A DNA stretch of 14,233 bases, taken from contig VIKJ01000080.1 of assembly GCA_008080615.1 (NCBI GenBank), positions 1 through 14,233 on the forward strand, written 5' to 3'. Below, one piece after another: positions 1-6,801 of the stretch (within the stretch, counting starts at the first letter, position 1; the number at the start of each line of letters is the position of its first letter). The translations under genes were made by a program, and so were the position numbers. Below the pieces are notes generated by a model. It was not told the origin of the DNA. It made no database searches and saw only the letters and a list, made by a program, of their open reading frames with translations. The stretch comes from Chitinophagaceae bacterium (GTDB taxonomy: Bacteria; Bacteroidota; Bacteroidia; Chitinophagales; Chitinophagaceae).

Positions 1-206
1 TAGGTCGATTGAAAAAATTGATTGCCAAGCATCAAGTGCGGATGGTATTGATTTTTGGCAAACACGACCGCATTATTCTTACCAAGCGGGGTACCCGATT
101 TAGCCAAAATTTGGAACACTTAATTACTGTAAAAGAAATAGAAGCTGGCCATCAATTATTACAAGAAAAGTACGCTAAAACCATTGCTGCGTTTTTTGTT
201 GGCTAA
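1..206 (+). CDS. Alpha/beta hydrolase, C-terminal fragment (5' end outside window)
   Basis: The reading frame is open from the left edge and ends with TAA at 204-206, so only about the last 67 residues are present. The segment FGKHDRII followed about 35 residues later by AGHQLLQEK matches the last part of an alpha/beta hydrolase fold, where the Asp of GxxD and the His of GH supply the acid and base of the catalytic triad. The nucleophile elbow lies upstream and cannot be seen, so the substrate is unknown. A TTG at 9-11 lies within the open frame and is not a credible start. The family call follows from the two motifs and their spacing. The next gene starts 21 bp downstream on the same strand. 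Confidence 0.7.
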   Translation, partial: GRLKKLIAKHQVRMVLIFGKHDRIILTKRGTRFSQNLEHLITVKEIEAGHQLLQEKYAKTIAAFFVG

Positions 207-227
207 TATTGGTTTTCTTTGTTGTGC

Positions 228-1373
228 ATGATACCTGCATTTCTATTCATATCAATTATACTAACCATTGCCTATTGTTTGCTCATTGGGGTATATGCTT
301 ATTGGTTTTTGCAATTGAAGCAGTATCAATTGGATGCTAGTATTACTCCACAAACTACATTTAGCATTATCATTCCGGCAAGAAATGAAGAAGCGATGAT
401 TGGAAAATGTTTAGCTGGTATACAAGAACAAAACTATCCTACTCATTTATTTGAAGTGATTGTAGTGGATGATCATTCTACAGACCATACTGCTGAAATC
501 ATTACTCAACTGCAAGTTCAATTTCCTGGCCTTAAGTTGATTCATTTAGCCAACCATATTAATACCACTATCAATGCCTATAAGAAAAAAGCCATTGAGA
601 TTGCAGTAGCCCAAACAACAGGCAATTGGATTGTTACTACAGATGCAGATTGTGAAGTGCCGCCCAATTGGTTGTTGATGATGGATAATTATATTCAAAA
701 AAAGCAACCCGTATTTGTTGCTGCCCCTGTAATGTTCACCTTACATAAGAGTTGGTTGGGATTGTTTCAAGTGCTCGATTTTATAAGCTTACAAGGCATT
801 ACCGCTGCAGCAGTTGCTGCAGGATACCATAGCATGTGCAATGGAGCTAATTTAGCCTATAATAAAGCTGCATTTTATGCAGTAGGGCAGTTTAAAGGAA
901 TAGATCATATTGCCAGTGGAGACGACATGTTGCTGATGTACAAAATGAAGCAACAGTATAAAGATCAATTGGGATTTTTGTTTAGCAATCAGGCGATTGT
1001 TAAAACAGCCCCGATGGATAGTTGGGCCAATTTCTTACAACAAAGAATTCGTTGGGCTAGTAAAGCAGATCGCTACGAAGAAAAAAGTATTTTTTGGGTG
1101 CTGGCCCTGGTATATTTTTTTAATGCCTTTTTATTGATTGGTTTGATATTGGGATTTTTTGTAGAGGAACTTGGAACAAATATTCGATTATTGCTGCTAG
1201 CTAAAACTATTGTAGAATGCTTTTTTATGATTCCAGTAGCTCGCTTTTTTGAGATGCAAAAAACATTGCTTTATTTTCCTTTAATGCAACCCTTTCATAT
1301 ACTATATACAGTAATAGCAGGTTGGTTAGGAAAATTTGGCACTTACCAATGGAAAGGTAGAACCGTTAACTAA
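228..1373 (+). CDS. Membrane-anchored family 2 glycosyltransferase
   Basis: Processive-type GT2 enzyme of 381 residues from the ATG at 228; TTG codons at 219 and 222 are possible but weaker starts. An N-terminal membrane segment (about residues 4-28) leads into a GT-A catalytic domain. Visible motifs are FSIIIPARNEE (45-55), the nucleotide-binding VVDDHSTD (79-86), the metal-binding DAD (139-141), the acceptor-site GDD (231-233) and QQRIRW (271-276), the Q-x-x-R-W signature of cellulose/chitin/hyaluronan-synthase-like enzymes. At least two further hydrophobic segments lie at about 288-312 and 320-370. The GTYQWKGR ending is common in Bacteroidota GT2 proteins. It should transfer a sugar from a nucleotide donor at the inner membrane; donor and acceptor are unknown. 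It converges on the polysaccharide operon at 1789-4586. Confidence 0.9.
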   Translation: MIPAFLFISIILTIAYCLLIGVYAYWFLQLKQYQLDASITPQTTFSIIIPARNEEAMIGKCLAGIQEQNYPTHLFEVIVVDDHSTDHTAEIITQLQVQFPGLKLIHLANHINTTINAYKKKAIEIAVAQTTGNWIVTTDADCEVPPNWLLMMDNYIQKKQPVFVAAPVMFTLHKSWLGLFQVLDFISLQGITAAAVAAGYHSMCNGANLAYNKAAFYAVGQFKGIDHIASGDDMLLMYKMKQQYKDQLGFLFSNQAIVKTAPMDSWANFLQQRIRWASKADRYEEKSIFWVLALVYFFNAFLLIGLILGFFVEELGTNIRLLLLAKTIVECFFMIPVARFFEMQKTLLYFPLMQPFHILYTVIAGWLGKFGTYQWKGRTVN

Positions 1374-1481
1374 CTACAAACTGTGACCATTATCTGGCGT
1401 TGAACTTTCTGGGAAGAAAGCATAGATTATCAATGGAATCAGTGCTAACATGGAAAAAATATTTTTTATTAGCTTCATCAT
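1374..1481 (-). CDS. Possible 35-residue single-span membrane peptide
   Basis: A short frame on the minus strand starts with tandem ATG codons (1481-1476) and ends with TAG at 1376-1374, abutting the stop of the convergent glycosyltransferase without a gap. The product has a basic start (MMKLIKN), one hydrophobic stretch (about residues 8-23) and a polar tail FFPESSTPDNGHSL. The charge and hydrophobicity pattern is that of a small inner-membrane peptide. I see no ribosome-binding site and no clear TAnnTTTG box upstream, although Bacteroidota genes often lack the former. It does not match a family I can name. It could be a chance frame in an AT-rich gap. Confidence 0.3.
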   Translation of the reverse strand: MMKLIKNIFSMLALIPLIIYAFFPESSTPDNGHSL

Positions 1482-1788
1482 ATAGGTTGGTTTTTCTATT
1501 AGACTTTATTTTTTGAATTTGGTTTAATGCTGGTTTAAAAAAGATTGAAATAATTTTTCGTCTTAATCAACAAACATTAAAGAAAGCTTAAAACAAATGG
1601 CATGAATGGTTTTGCTAACAATTAGGATTACAAGCTAATTATATAAACATGCTTTTATACATTTATTAGATACTATACAGGTTTGTTTTGTTGCCTATAG
1701 TAAGTTACAAAATGATCTATTGAAAAAATGTAGGGGAATCTTGGCTGTATTTGTGGTGGAATTACTACAAGAATAAAATGAATTACGA
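1482..1788. other. Intergenic region without recognised gene
   Basis: About 300 bp of very AT-rich sequence lie between the possible 35-residue peptide and the stop of the ligase-like gene at 1789. I looked for reading frames on both strands, tRNA arms, a GC stem followed by a T-run, and long repeats, and found none that I can support. The end of the leftward polysaccharide operon falls here, but no strong intrinsic terminator is visible. Confidence 0.6.
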
Positions 1789-3240
1789 TTAATTCCTAGC
1801 TATGTTGCTGGCTTCTTCTTTTTGCTTTATTTGAAGTGTAATCAATACACCAATCGAAAGCCAAAATAATCCTCCGATTTTATCTGTTTCAATCATATCA
1901 CTGGTAAAATTAATGCTAGCAATCATACCAATTACTATACCTGTAATCAATGCTATTTTGCTGTAAAATTCACTTTGAAATGTATGATAGAGTTTTTGTG
2001 CAGCTACAACCATACTGATCCATAAAAGTAATAAGAGTAATAGCCCTGGTATGCCCTGTTCAATGGCTGTTAGCAGATAATAATTGTGTACTGTAGAATG
2101 TTCTGGATTATTGCTTACCCAGGTTTTAAATGAGGAAACAGTATAAGGTTTGTATTGGTTATAAAAACTATTGGGTCCAAATCCTATAATGGGTTTTTCT
2201 GCAATCATATTGGCACCAGCAACCCAGCGATGAAATCGTTCTGCATTCGAAATATCTTTCAAAGTAATAGTAGCCCTTAAGTGCTCTTTAAAATTGCTAT
2301 GAAAAATGGTTTGATTATGTTCTGGTGCAAATTGTAAGTATCGATTATTGCTAATGATTGCAATGGAGAAAATGCTAACCAATGCAATTGCCAAAATGCT
2401 TATTTGCAGCATCCATTTTTTTTGAATGCCCCATGCTGTTATCAATCCAACAATTCCTGCTACCCATGCACCTCTAGAATAGGCAAATATTAATGCCAGC
2501 AATGCAATGAATAATCCAATCATTATCCATTTTTTTCTGCTGCCATTAACTGTAAAATACCAGATGCCCCAACCGATTGGTATCAAGCAAACCAACATGG
2601 ATGAATAGTTTACATGATTTCTAAAAAAAGGGAACAGTGTTTTTTTAATTAGGGCAAATTCAAATCCATAAAAGCTATGCCTAATTAATGTTTGTGCTAC
2701 TACCAATAACATGGGGATGCACAAACAAATGGCTACTAGCTTCAATTTGCTTTTATTGTTTACAATAATGGGGGCAAGCAAAACAAATGGAACGATATAC
2801 CAAATTTTGGCCAATAAAAACTTAATAGAGAGTAAGGGCTCTGTTGAAAAAAAACAAGTGAATACAATCCAACACAATTGCAATACAATCAATAATAAAA
2901 GTGGAGATTTTAATACAGGGTAAAACAATGTTGGTTGGTGTATTAATTTTACGATTCCTACTGCAGTTAGCAGAAGCAAAAAAACTTCATCTGGAAAGTC
3001 TAACCCCAACGAGGGCGTAATATTTAATTCAGTTGATAATGGAAGTAAGACCAATACAATCCAGAACAGGTGTTCTGTAGATGCAACGATCCATTTAAAT
3101 AGCAATGGGCTAATAGCTAATGCAAATGGAATGGCCAACCAGCTTGCATTGTTTTCATTAATAGCTATATACCCAAATAGGAAAAATAGCAGCAAAGCGG
3201 CGCTATTGAATAGTGTATATCGTTGCCCATTCGCAATCAT
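1789..3240 (-). CDS. O-antigen ligase / polymerase-like (Wzy_C) membrane protein
   Basis: A 483-residue polytopic inner-membrane protein with about 10-12 hydrophobic segments. It carries family signatures of the O-antigen ligase/polymerase (Wzy_C) group: SRGAW (255-259) after a membrane segment; a large periplasmic loop containing ERFHRWVAGANMI and EKPIIGFGPNSF (348-359); and EHSTVHNYYLL (380-390) just before the last membrane segments, with the conserved H-x(3)-HN. Such proteins join or polymerise undecaprenyl-linked glycans on the periplasmic face. Sequence alone does not separate ligase from polymerase. The start codon shares one base with the stop of the upstream Wzz-like gene (TAATG), so the two are translationally coupled, and a chain-length partner beside it slightly favours polymerase. 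Confidence 0.85.
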   Translation of the reverse strand: MIANGQRYTLFNSAALLLFFLFGYIAINENNASWLAIPFALAISPLLFKWIVASTEHLFWIVLVLLPLSTELNITPSLGLDFPDEVFLLLLTAVGIVKLIHQPTLFYPVLKSPLLLLIVLQLCWIVFTCFFSTEPLLSIKFLLAKIWYIVPFVLLAPIIVNNKSKLKLVAICLCIPMLLVVAQTLIRHSFYGFEFALIKKTLFPFFRNHVNYSSMLVCLIPIGWGIWYFTVNGSRKKWIMIGLFIALLALIFAYSRGAWVAGIVGLITAWGIQKKWMLQISILAIALVSIFSIAIISNNRYLQFAPEHNQTIFHSNFKEHLRATITLKDISNAERFHRWVAGANMIAEKPIIGFGPNSFYNQYKPYTVSSFKTWVSNNPEHSTVHNYYLLTAIEQGIPGLLLLLLLWISMVVAAQKLYHTFQSEFYSKIALITGIVIGMIASINFTSDMIETDKIGGLFWLSIGVLITLQIKQKEEASNIARN

Positions 3241-4109
3241 TAAAGTTGCTTACTCGGGTTATTGGCAATGATTAATAAGCTAGCAAATAAGGCTGCAGCA
3301 ATTGCTGCAATGGCAATGATGATGGGCTTATTGGGCCAAGTGGGTTGGGGAGATAGAGTAGCTGGCTCTATAATTTCAATGGTGGATGGTATGGTTTTAA
3401 TGGCCAGTTGATACTCTGCTTTGGTTTTTTTATATTGATCTAATTGGGCAAGCATTGTATTGGCTTCCTGATTTAATAAGACAGTATTGGTGCTACTGCT
3501 TGTTTTAGATTGAATAGCATTGGCTGTATTTGTATAAGTAAGTTTTAAGGTGTTAGATGCAGTGTCTAATTGTTGAACGATGCGCTCATAATTTGTTTTA
3601 GTAATGGATTGAATTTTTTCGTTAGTGAATGCAATGATGGCATTGGGTATATTGGCAGCTAGTTGTTGATTTTTAGATAAACAACTTACGATTAATTGGT
3701 CTTTTGCTGTTTTGGTGAATTTCAGCTCTTTTCTCAGTTTTAAAAGAGCTTTTTCAATGGCTGCATTATTGTTGGCTTCTTTTATTTCGTAATAAGTAAC
3801 CAACTTATAATCAGTAACTATTTTTTTGAGCGTGATATCCATTTCTGCAATGCCAATGATTCTATCTAAGTCATCTCCATTACCAAAATTGCCATAGAGG
3901 TCTTTTATTTGTTGATTAAAAATTCGGGCTTTATCAGATAATAGCGAATTAGCCGCAAGCACTGTAATTGCCGATTCATATTTTGGCTTCACTGTAAATA
4001 AAGCAATGGTTGCAGCTAATGCAGATACGATGGCAAACAGTGTAATTGTTTTCCATTTTAATTTTAGCAAGTCTGCAATTTCAATCAGGTTAAAATTAGA
4101 TTGCGTCAT
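3240..4109 (-). CDS. Wzz-type polysaccharide chain-length determinant / co-polymerase
   Basis: A 289-residue polysaccharide co-polymerase. An N-terminal cytoplasmic stretch (about 1-18) is followed by a first membrane helix (about 20-40), a periplasmic domain beginning KPKYESAITV, a Gln/Ala/Thr-rich helical region likely to form a coiled coil (about 160-240), the proline-rich PATLSPQPTWPNKP just before the second membrane helix (about 263-283), and a short lysine-containing tail. That layout is typical of Wzz. No BY-kinase domain is fused at the C-terminus and no kinase lies nearby, so this is the O-antigen Wzz type or a kinase-less capsule type. It starts 6 bp after the Lrp-type gene and overlaps the ligase-like gene by one base, implying one transcript of three genes. 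Confidence 0.85.
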   Translation of the reverse strand: MTQSNFNLIEIADLLKLKWKTITLFAIVSALAATIALFTVKPKYESAITVLAANSLLSDKARIFNQQIKDLYGNFGNGDDLDRIIGIAEMDITLKKIVTDYKLVTYYEIKEANNNAAIEKALLKLRKELKFTKTAKDQLIVSCLSKNQQLAANIPNAIIAFTNEKIQSITKTNYERIVQQLDTASNTLKLTYTNTANAIQSKTSSSTNTVLLNQEANTMLAQLDQYKKTKAEYQLAIKTIPSTIEIIEPATLSPQPTWPNKPIIIAIAAIAAALFASLLIIANNPSKQL

Positions 4110-4115
4110 ATGGTA

Positions 4116-4586
4116 TTATTGAGGTGCCACTACAACATTTCTGTCGAGGCTTTCTTCTAATGAAATAAATGTTTCAGTTCTTTCAATGCCTTTTATTTTT
4201 TGCAATTCATCATGTAATACAAAGCGAAGTTCCTGAATATCCTTGCATACAATTTCTGCAAACATGCTATAATTACCTGTTGTATAATTTAATCGCACTA
4301 TTTGTTGTACCTTTTTTAATTCTTTGGCAACTGAATCGTATAAGGAGCTTTTTTCTAAGTAAATACCAATAAAAGCAATTACATCATAGCCTAAAGATTT
4401 GAGGTCTACCGATAATTTTTTACCTTTAACTACTTTAAGTTCTTCTAATTTCTTTATGCGTACATGGATTGTGCCCCCAGATACAAAGAGTTTCTTGCCC
4501 AAATCGGCGTATGAAATCTCCGCATCTTCCATCATTTCCTGGATTATTTGAAAATCCAGTTTGTCGAGATTCAATTTTGCAGACAT
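4116..4586 (-). CDS. Lrp/AsnC family transcriptional regulator
   Basis: A 156-residue feast/famine regulator of normal family length. The N-terminal winged helix-turn-helix (about residues 7-55) includes LDKLDFQIIQEMMEDAEIS, YADLGKKL and the recognition helix SGGTIHVRIKKLEE. The C-terminal RAM/ligand-binding domain (about 65-150) includes GIYLEKSSLYD, RLNYTTGNYSMFAEIVC with the ligand-loop glycine, and the terminal FISLEESLDR. It is the first gene of an operon with the Wzz-like gene (6 bp apart) and the ligase-like gene, an unusual pairing that suggests local control of polysaccharide genes. Its own promoter region contains TTCAA/TTGAA half-sites and a TATATTTG box (4624-4631). The effector is unknown. 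Confidence 0.93.
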   Translation of the reverse strand: MSAKLNLDKLDFQIIQEMMEDAEISYADLGKKLFVSGGTIHVRIKKLEELKVVKGKKLSVDLKSLGYDVIAFIGIYLEKSSLYDSVAKELKKVQQIVRLNYTTGNYSMFAEIVCKDIQELRFVLHDELQKIKGIERTETFISLEESLDRNVVVAPQ

Positions 4587-4610
4587 ATTTAACAGTTTAA
4601 TTAGATATTA

Positions 4611-4636
4611 TTCAATGAATATTCAAATATATTGAA
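4611..4636 (-). promoter_or_regulatory. Promoter and putative self-operator of the Lrp/AsnC gene
   Basis: On the minus strand TATATTTG (4631-4624) fits the Bacteroidota -7 consensus TAnnTTTG and would start transcription near 4617, leaving a leader of about 30 nt. Two palindromic elements overlap it: TTCAATGAA (4611-4619) and TTCAA-n5-TTGAA (4622-4636). Family regulators commonly bind AT-rich palindromes of this kind at their own promoters, so autoregulation is likely but inferred. A further imperfect hairpin (AATTGTTG / CAACTAATT, 4658-4679) lies upstream. Confidence 0.45.
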
Positions 4637-4695
4637 CAATATCTATATTATTAAAATAATTGTTGAAAAACAACTAATTATTTTCGATTTTACTG

Positions 4696-4703
4696 TACTT
4701 TTG
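4696..4703 (+). promoter_or_regulatory. -7 promoter box of the tRNA-like RNA gene
   Basis: TACTTTTG exactly fits TAnnTTTG, the Bacteroidota primary sigma -7 element. It sits 30 bp before the folded 5' end at 4734 and would give a start near 4709-4711, hence a precursor with a leader of about 24 nt, as expected of an RNase P substrate. No convincing -33 element was seen. Confidence 0.5.
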
Positions 4704-4733
4704 ATTTATCAAAGAAGGAATAGTTCTTTATAC

Positions 4734-4905
4734 TGTGGGGTGATGAAATTTTTGGCAGACATGCCCTCTTGTCTCGGGGGTGGGGATAACAGAATAAACG
4801 TAGCATAGAGCCGCAAGGATAGCAATATCTGAGCGACCGGGGTCGACCACCGAACTTTGTACTACAGCTAACTGCCTCGTGGAGGTTCGATCCCTCCCCC
4901 TACAG
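4734..4905 (+). ncRNA. Class II tRNA-like RNA with giant (~100 nt) variable domain, anticodon GUC
   Basis: The ends fold as a full tRNA. Acceptor stem: TGTGGGG (4734-4740) with CCCTACA (4898-4904), 7 bp including one G-U. D arm: ATG (4743-4745) with CAT (4760-4762), and a loop containing GG and GCAGA as in tRNA-Leu. Anticodon stem: CCCTC (4764-4768) with GGGGG (4776-4780), loop TTGTCTC giving anticodon GTC (4771-4773). T arm: GGAGG-TTCGATC-CCTCC (4881-4897). The discriminator is G4905 and CCA is not encoded. The D arm and the CGTGGAGGTTCGA segment resemble class II tRNA-Leu, yet 100 nt (4781-4880) separate the anticodon stem from the T stem. Inside that stretch are plausible helices: GGGG/CCTC (4782-4785/4875-4878), CAG/CTG (4790-4792/4872-4874), TAGC/GCTA (4801-4804/4867-4870), and GGATA-GCAA-TATCT (4817-4830). 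U37 is atypical. A promoter box and a terminator bracket it. It may be a decoding tRNA, a regulatory tRNA mimic or a decayed gene; the RNA gene call itself is firm. Confidence 0.75.
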
Positions 4906-4911
4906 CAACCT

Positions 4912-4938
4912 AAAGCTCCGATTATTCGGGGCTTTTTT
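4912..4938 (+). terminator. Intrinsic terminator of the tRNA-like RNA gene
   Basis: A 9-bp stem, AAAGCTCCG (4912-4920) with CGGGGCTTT (4927-4935), contains one G-U pair, has a 6-nt loop (ATTATT) and ends in a run of six T (4933-4938). It begins 7 nt after the discriminator base. It also isolates the RNA gene from the AbiE operon downstream. Confidence 0.9.
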
Positions 4939-4974
4939 GTTTAACAACAGCTATGACATCAACAAAGTGGTAGA

Positions 4975-5024
4975 TAAAATATTTGCGAAAAGTGCTTTTT
5001 TTCAGTACCTTTTGCAAAATATTA
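4975..5024. promoter_or_regulatory. Inverted repeat upstream of the AbiE operon, likely AbiEi operator
   Basis: The left arm 4975-4995 (core ATATTTGCGAAAAGTGC) is mirrored, imperfectly, by the right arm 5005-5024 (core GTACCTTTTGCAAAATAT), with a T-rich spacer. The right arm ends 5 bp before the ATG of the antitoxin gene. AbiEi antitoxins are known to repress their own operon by binding inverted repeats in the promoter, so the position fits an operator. Binding is inferred; no clean -7 box was found between the arms. Confidence 0.5.
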
Positions 5025-5029
5025 CTTAA

Positions 5030-5839
5030 ATGGTGGCAATCAAAAACAAAAAAACACTAGAAAGCTATGCTAGAGATCTATTATCTCAGGGTAAGTATGG
5101 TTTTGCTTTGGATGAAGTACGAAAGGTGTTTTCTAGCCAAAATTGGGTTGCTATTAAATCAGCACTAAAACGGTTAGTAAATAAAGAGCAGATTATTTCA
5201 ATTCATAAAGGGTATTATTTAATTATAACTCCTCAGTACAAATCAAAAGGAATTTTACCGCCTAGTTTGTTTTTAGATTCATTCATGAATGAGTTAAAAA
5301 GGCCTTATTACCTTAGTTTACTTAATGCTGCTGCATACCATGGTTCCTCTCATCAACAGCCGCAAGAATTTTTTGTTATTACCTCGTTTCCTGTATTGCG
5401 GCCAATGCAAAAAAAGGGAATCAAGATAAATTATATCTGCAAGCGAGAAATTCCTCAAAAATTATTAGACACTAGAAAAACTGAAGCAGGATATTTGAAA
5501 ATTTCTAATGCTGCTTTAACTGCAACTGATTTAATACAATACGCCAAAAGGGTAGGTGGTATTAATAGAGTAGCATTTGTATTGGCTGAGTTAGCTGAAA
5601 GTATCGAACCAAGTGCATTTGATAAAAACTTGCTTCAATATGTACCCGTCGTATTGGGATATTTATTGGATAAAGTATTAGATAATCAACTTTTATCTAA
5701 TGCTTTATTTAAGGCATTGGATAAAAATAAAACTGCTTTATTTAGAATACCCTTAAAAGCAACTGGCTCTTCAAAAGGTTTTGAAACAGATGAACGATGG
5801 AAAGTTATCATAAACACTGTAATTGATATTAACGAATGA
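5030..5839 (+). CDS. abiEi: AbiEi-family antitoxin / transcriptional repressor
   Basis: A 269-residue type IV antitoxin. An N-terminal winged helix (about residues 8-66: LESYARDLLSQGKYGFAL, then WVAIKSALKRLVNKEQI and the wing IISIHKGYYLI) should bind DNA. The middle and C-terminal parts follow the AbiEi pattern: GILPPSLFLDSFM, PYYLSLLNAAAYHGSSHQQP and ALTATDLIQY. In characterised pairs this protein represses the operon and neutralises AbiEii without stable complex formation. The gene overlaps the toxin start by 4 bases (ATGA), so both are made from one message. The start ATG at 5030 lies right behind an inverted repeat. The product is cytoplasmic. Confidence 0.9.
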   Translation: MVAIKNKKTLESYARDLLSQGKYGFALDEVRKVFSSQNWVAIKSALKRLVNKEQIISIHKGYYLIITPQYKSKGILPPSLFLDSFMNELKRPYYLSLLNAAAYHGSSHQQPQEFFVITSFPVLRPMQKKGIKINYICKREIPQKLLDTRKTEAGYLKISNAALTATDLIQYAKRVGGINRVAFVLAELAESIEPSAFDKNLLQYVPVVLGYLLDKVLDNQLLSNALFKALDKNKTALFRIPLKATGSSKGFETDERWKVIINTVIDINE

Positions 5840-6651
5840 TACCGCAGGCATATATAACCGAATGGGCTAATTATGTACCATGGCAAACCAATGAACAAGT
5901 AGAACAAGACTTGGTAATATGCCGTGCATTGGTAGAAATTTTCTCAGATGAATATTTGGCAAAAAGTCTTGCATTTAGAGGAGGTACAGCCTTACATAAA
6001 CTTTACTTAAGCCCACAACCTAGGTACTCAGAGGATATAGATTTGGTGCAGATAACAGCAGAGCCATTTGGTGCGATAGCAAATCGTTTAAGAGAAAAGT
6101 TAACTTTTTTAGGTGAGCCACTAAGAAAACAAAAGGAGAATAATTTTACGTTGCAGTATCGTTTTGAATCTGAGTTTCCTCCTATACAAAATTTGCGCTT
6201 AAAGGTGGAAACTAATTGCAGGGAACACTTTACCGTATTGGGATATCAGCAATTTCCATTTCAAGTAAATTCTTCTTGGTTCAAAGGCGGATGTGATATA
6301 ACTACTTACCAAGTAGAAGAATTATTGGGTACAAAATTGAGGGCATTATATCAACGAAGAAAAGGCCGTGATTTATACGACATGTACAAAGCGATGATTC
6401 AATTACCCAACATGAATAAAGAGGCATTACTTCATTGTTATCATACCTACATGGATTTTGTGGTAGACCAACCACCAACTCAAAAACTGTATTTACAAAA
6501 CATGGAGGCCAAAATGAAGGATGATGAATTTATAGGTGATATAAATGCACTGATACGACCAACAGAAAAATATAACCAAGAAGAAGCTTTTAATTTAGTA
6601 AGAGAAGCGTTGTTGATTAAAATTGATAGTACTAAAAATAATAAACATTAA
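5836..6651 (+). CDS. abiEii: AbiEii/AbiGii-family nucleotidyltransferase toxin
   Basis: A 271-residue member of the DUF1814 nucleotidyltransferase fold, complete at both ends. The catalytic core reads FRGGTALHKLYL (48-59) followed by RYSEDIDLV (63-71): GG plus S-x-D-x-D, with D67 and D69 as the metal ligands. Downstream family motifs include RLKVETNCREHF (121-132) and EELLGTKLRALYQRRKGRDLYD (161-182, with K167, R169, R178 and D179). In studied members the enzyme transfers nucleotides and stops growth, for example by adding pyrimidines to the tRNA acceptor end, giving phage abortive infection or plasmid stabilisation. All active-site residues are intact, so it should be active. A tRNA-like RNA gene lies 1 kb upstream. 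Confidence 0.92.
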   Translation: MIPQAYITEWANYVPWQTNEQVEQDLVICRALVEIFSDEYLAKSLAFRGGTALHKLYLSPQPRYSEDIDLVQITAEPFGAIANRLREKLTFLGEPLRKQKENNFTLQYRFESEFPPIQNLRLKVETNCREHFTVLGYQQFPFQVNSSWFKGGCDITTYQVEELLGTKLRALYQRRKGRDLYDMYKAMIQLPNMNKEALLHCYHTYMDFVVDQPPTQKLYLQNMEAKMKDDEFIGDINALIRPTEKYNQEEAFNLVREALLIKIDSTKNNKH

Positions 6652-6708
6652 TTATGTATCTCCCACGCCATCTTTTGGCGCCCACCATTTTCATCTTTGC
6701 ATAATAAG

Positions 6709-6755
6709 TAAACGTCTATAGGATTCGTGGTTATAATTCTATAAATTTACGTTTA
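6709..6755 (+). promoter_or_regulatory. Stable hairpin in leader of the 50-residue small gene
   Basis: The outer stem TAAACGT (6709-6715) pairs with ACGTTTA (6749-6755). The inner stem TATAGGATT (6717-6725) pairs with AATTCTATA (6735-6743), 9 bp with one G-U. The apical loop is 9 nt, and the asymmetry is 1 nt on the left and 5 nt on the right. It lies just behind a near-consensus -7 box, CATCTTTG (6692-6699), so it would form the very 5' end of the transcript or, as DNA, a palindromic operator. There is no T-run after it, so it is not a terminator. Confidence 0.4.
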
Positions 6756-6801
6756 GGACACGGAACATTAGAAATACATTCACTAAAAGAAATTGTGAAT
6801 A

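Noticed and set aside
1374..1788. A terminator or small RNA in the gap after the glycosyltransferase
   Set aside because: No GC-containing stem followed by a T-run and no structured element were found on either strand.
4800..4830. Small SRP RNA, from the CCGCAAGGATAGCA resemblance to the domain IV tip
   Set aside because: The partner strand with the conserved symmetric loop (CAGG opposite AGCAG) is absent, and the outer stems form a tRNA instead.
4781..4880. A group I intron in a tRNA-Leu anticodon loop
   Set aside because: The 5' anticodon stem CCCTC pairs with GGGGG immediately after a normal 7-nt loop, so the loop is uninterrupted. The insert is too short and lacks the conserved P7 core, and no second complementary strand follows it.
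4734..4905. A tmRNA (ssrA) gene, since it has a T arm, an acceptor stem and a short frame ending GDNRINVA-stop
   Set aside because: tmRNA lacks a true anticodon arm and begins with a conserved GGATTCGAC-like D region; here there is a full D arm and anticodon arm, the RNA is about 170 nt instead of about 350-400, and the would-be tag does not end in ALAA or similar. The 3' end also lacks ACCA.
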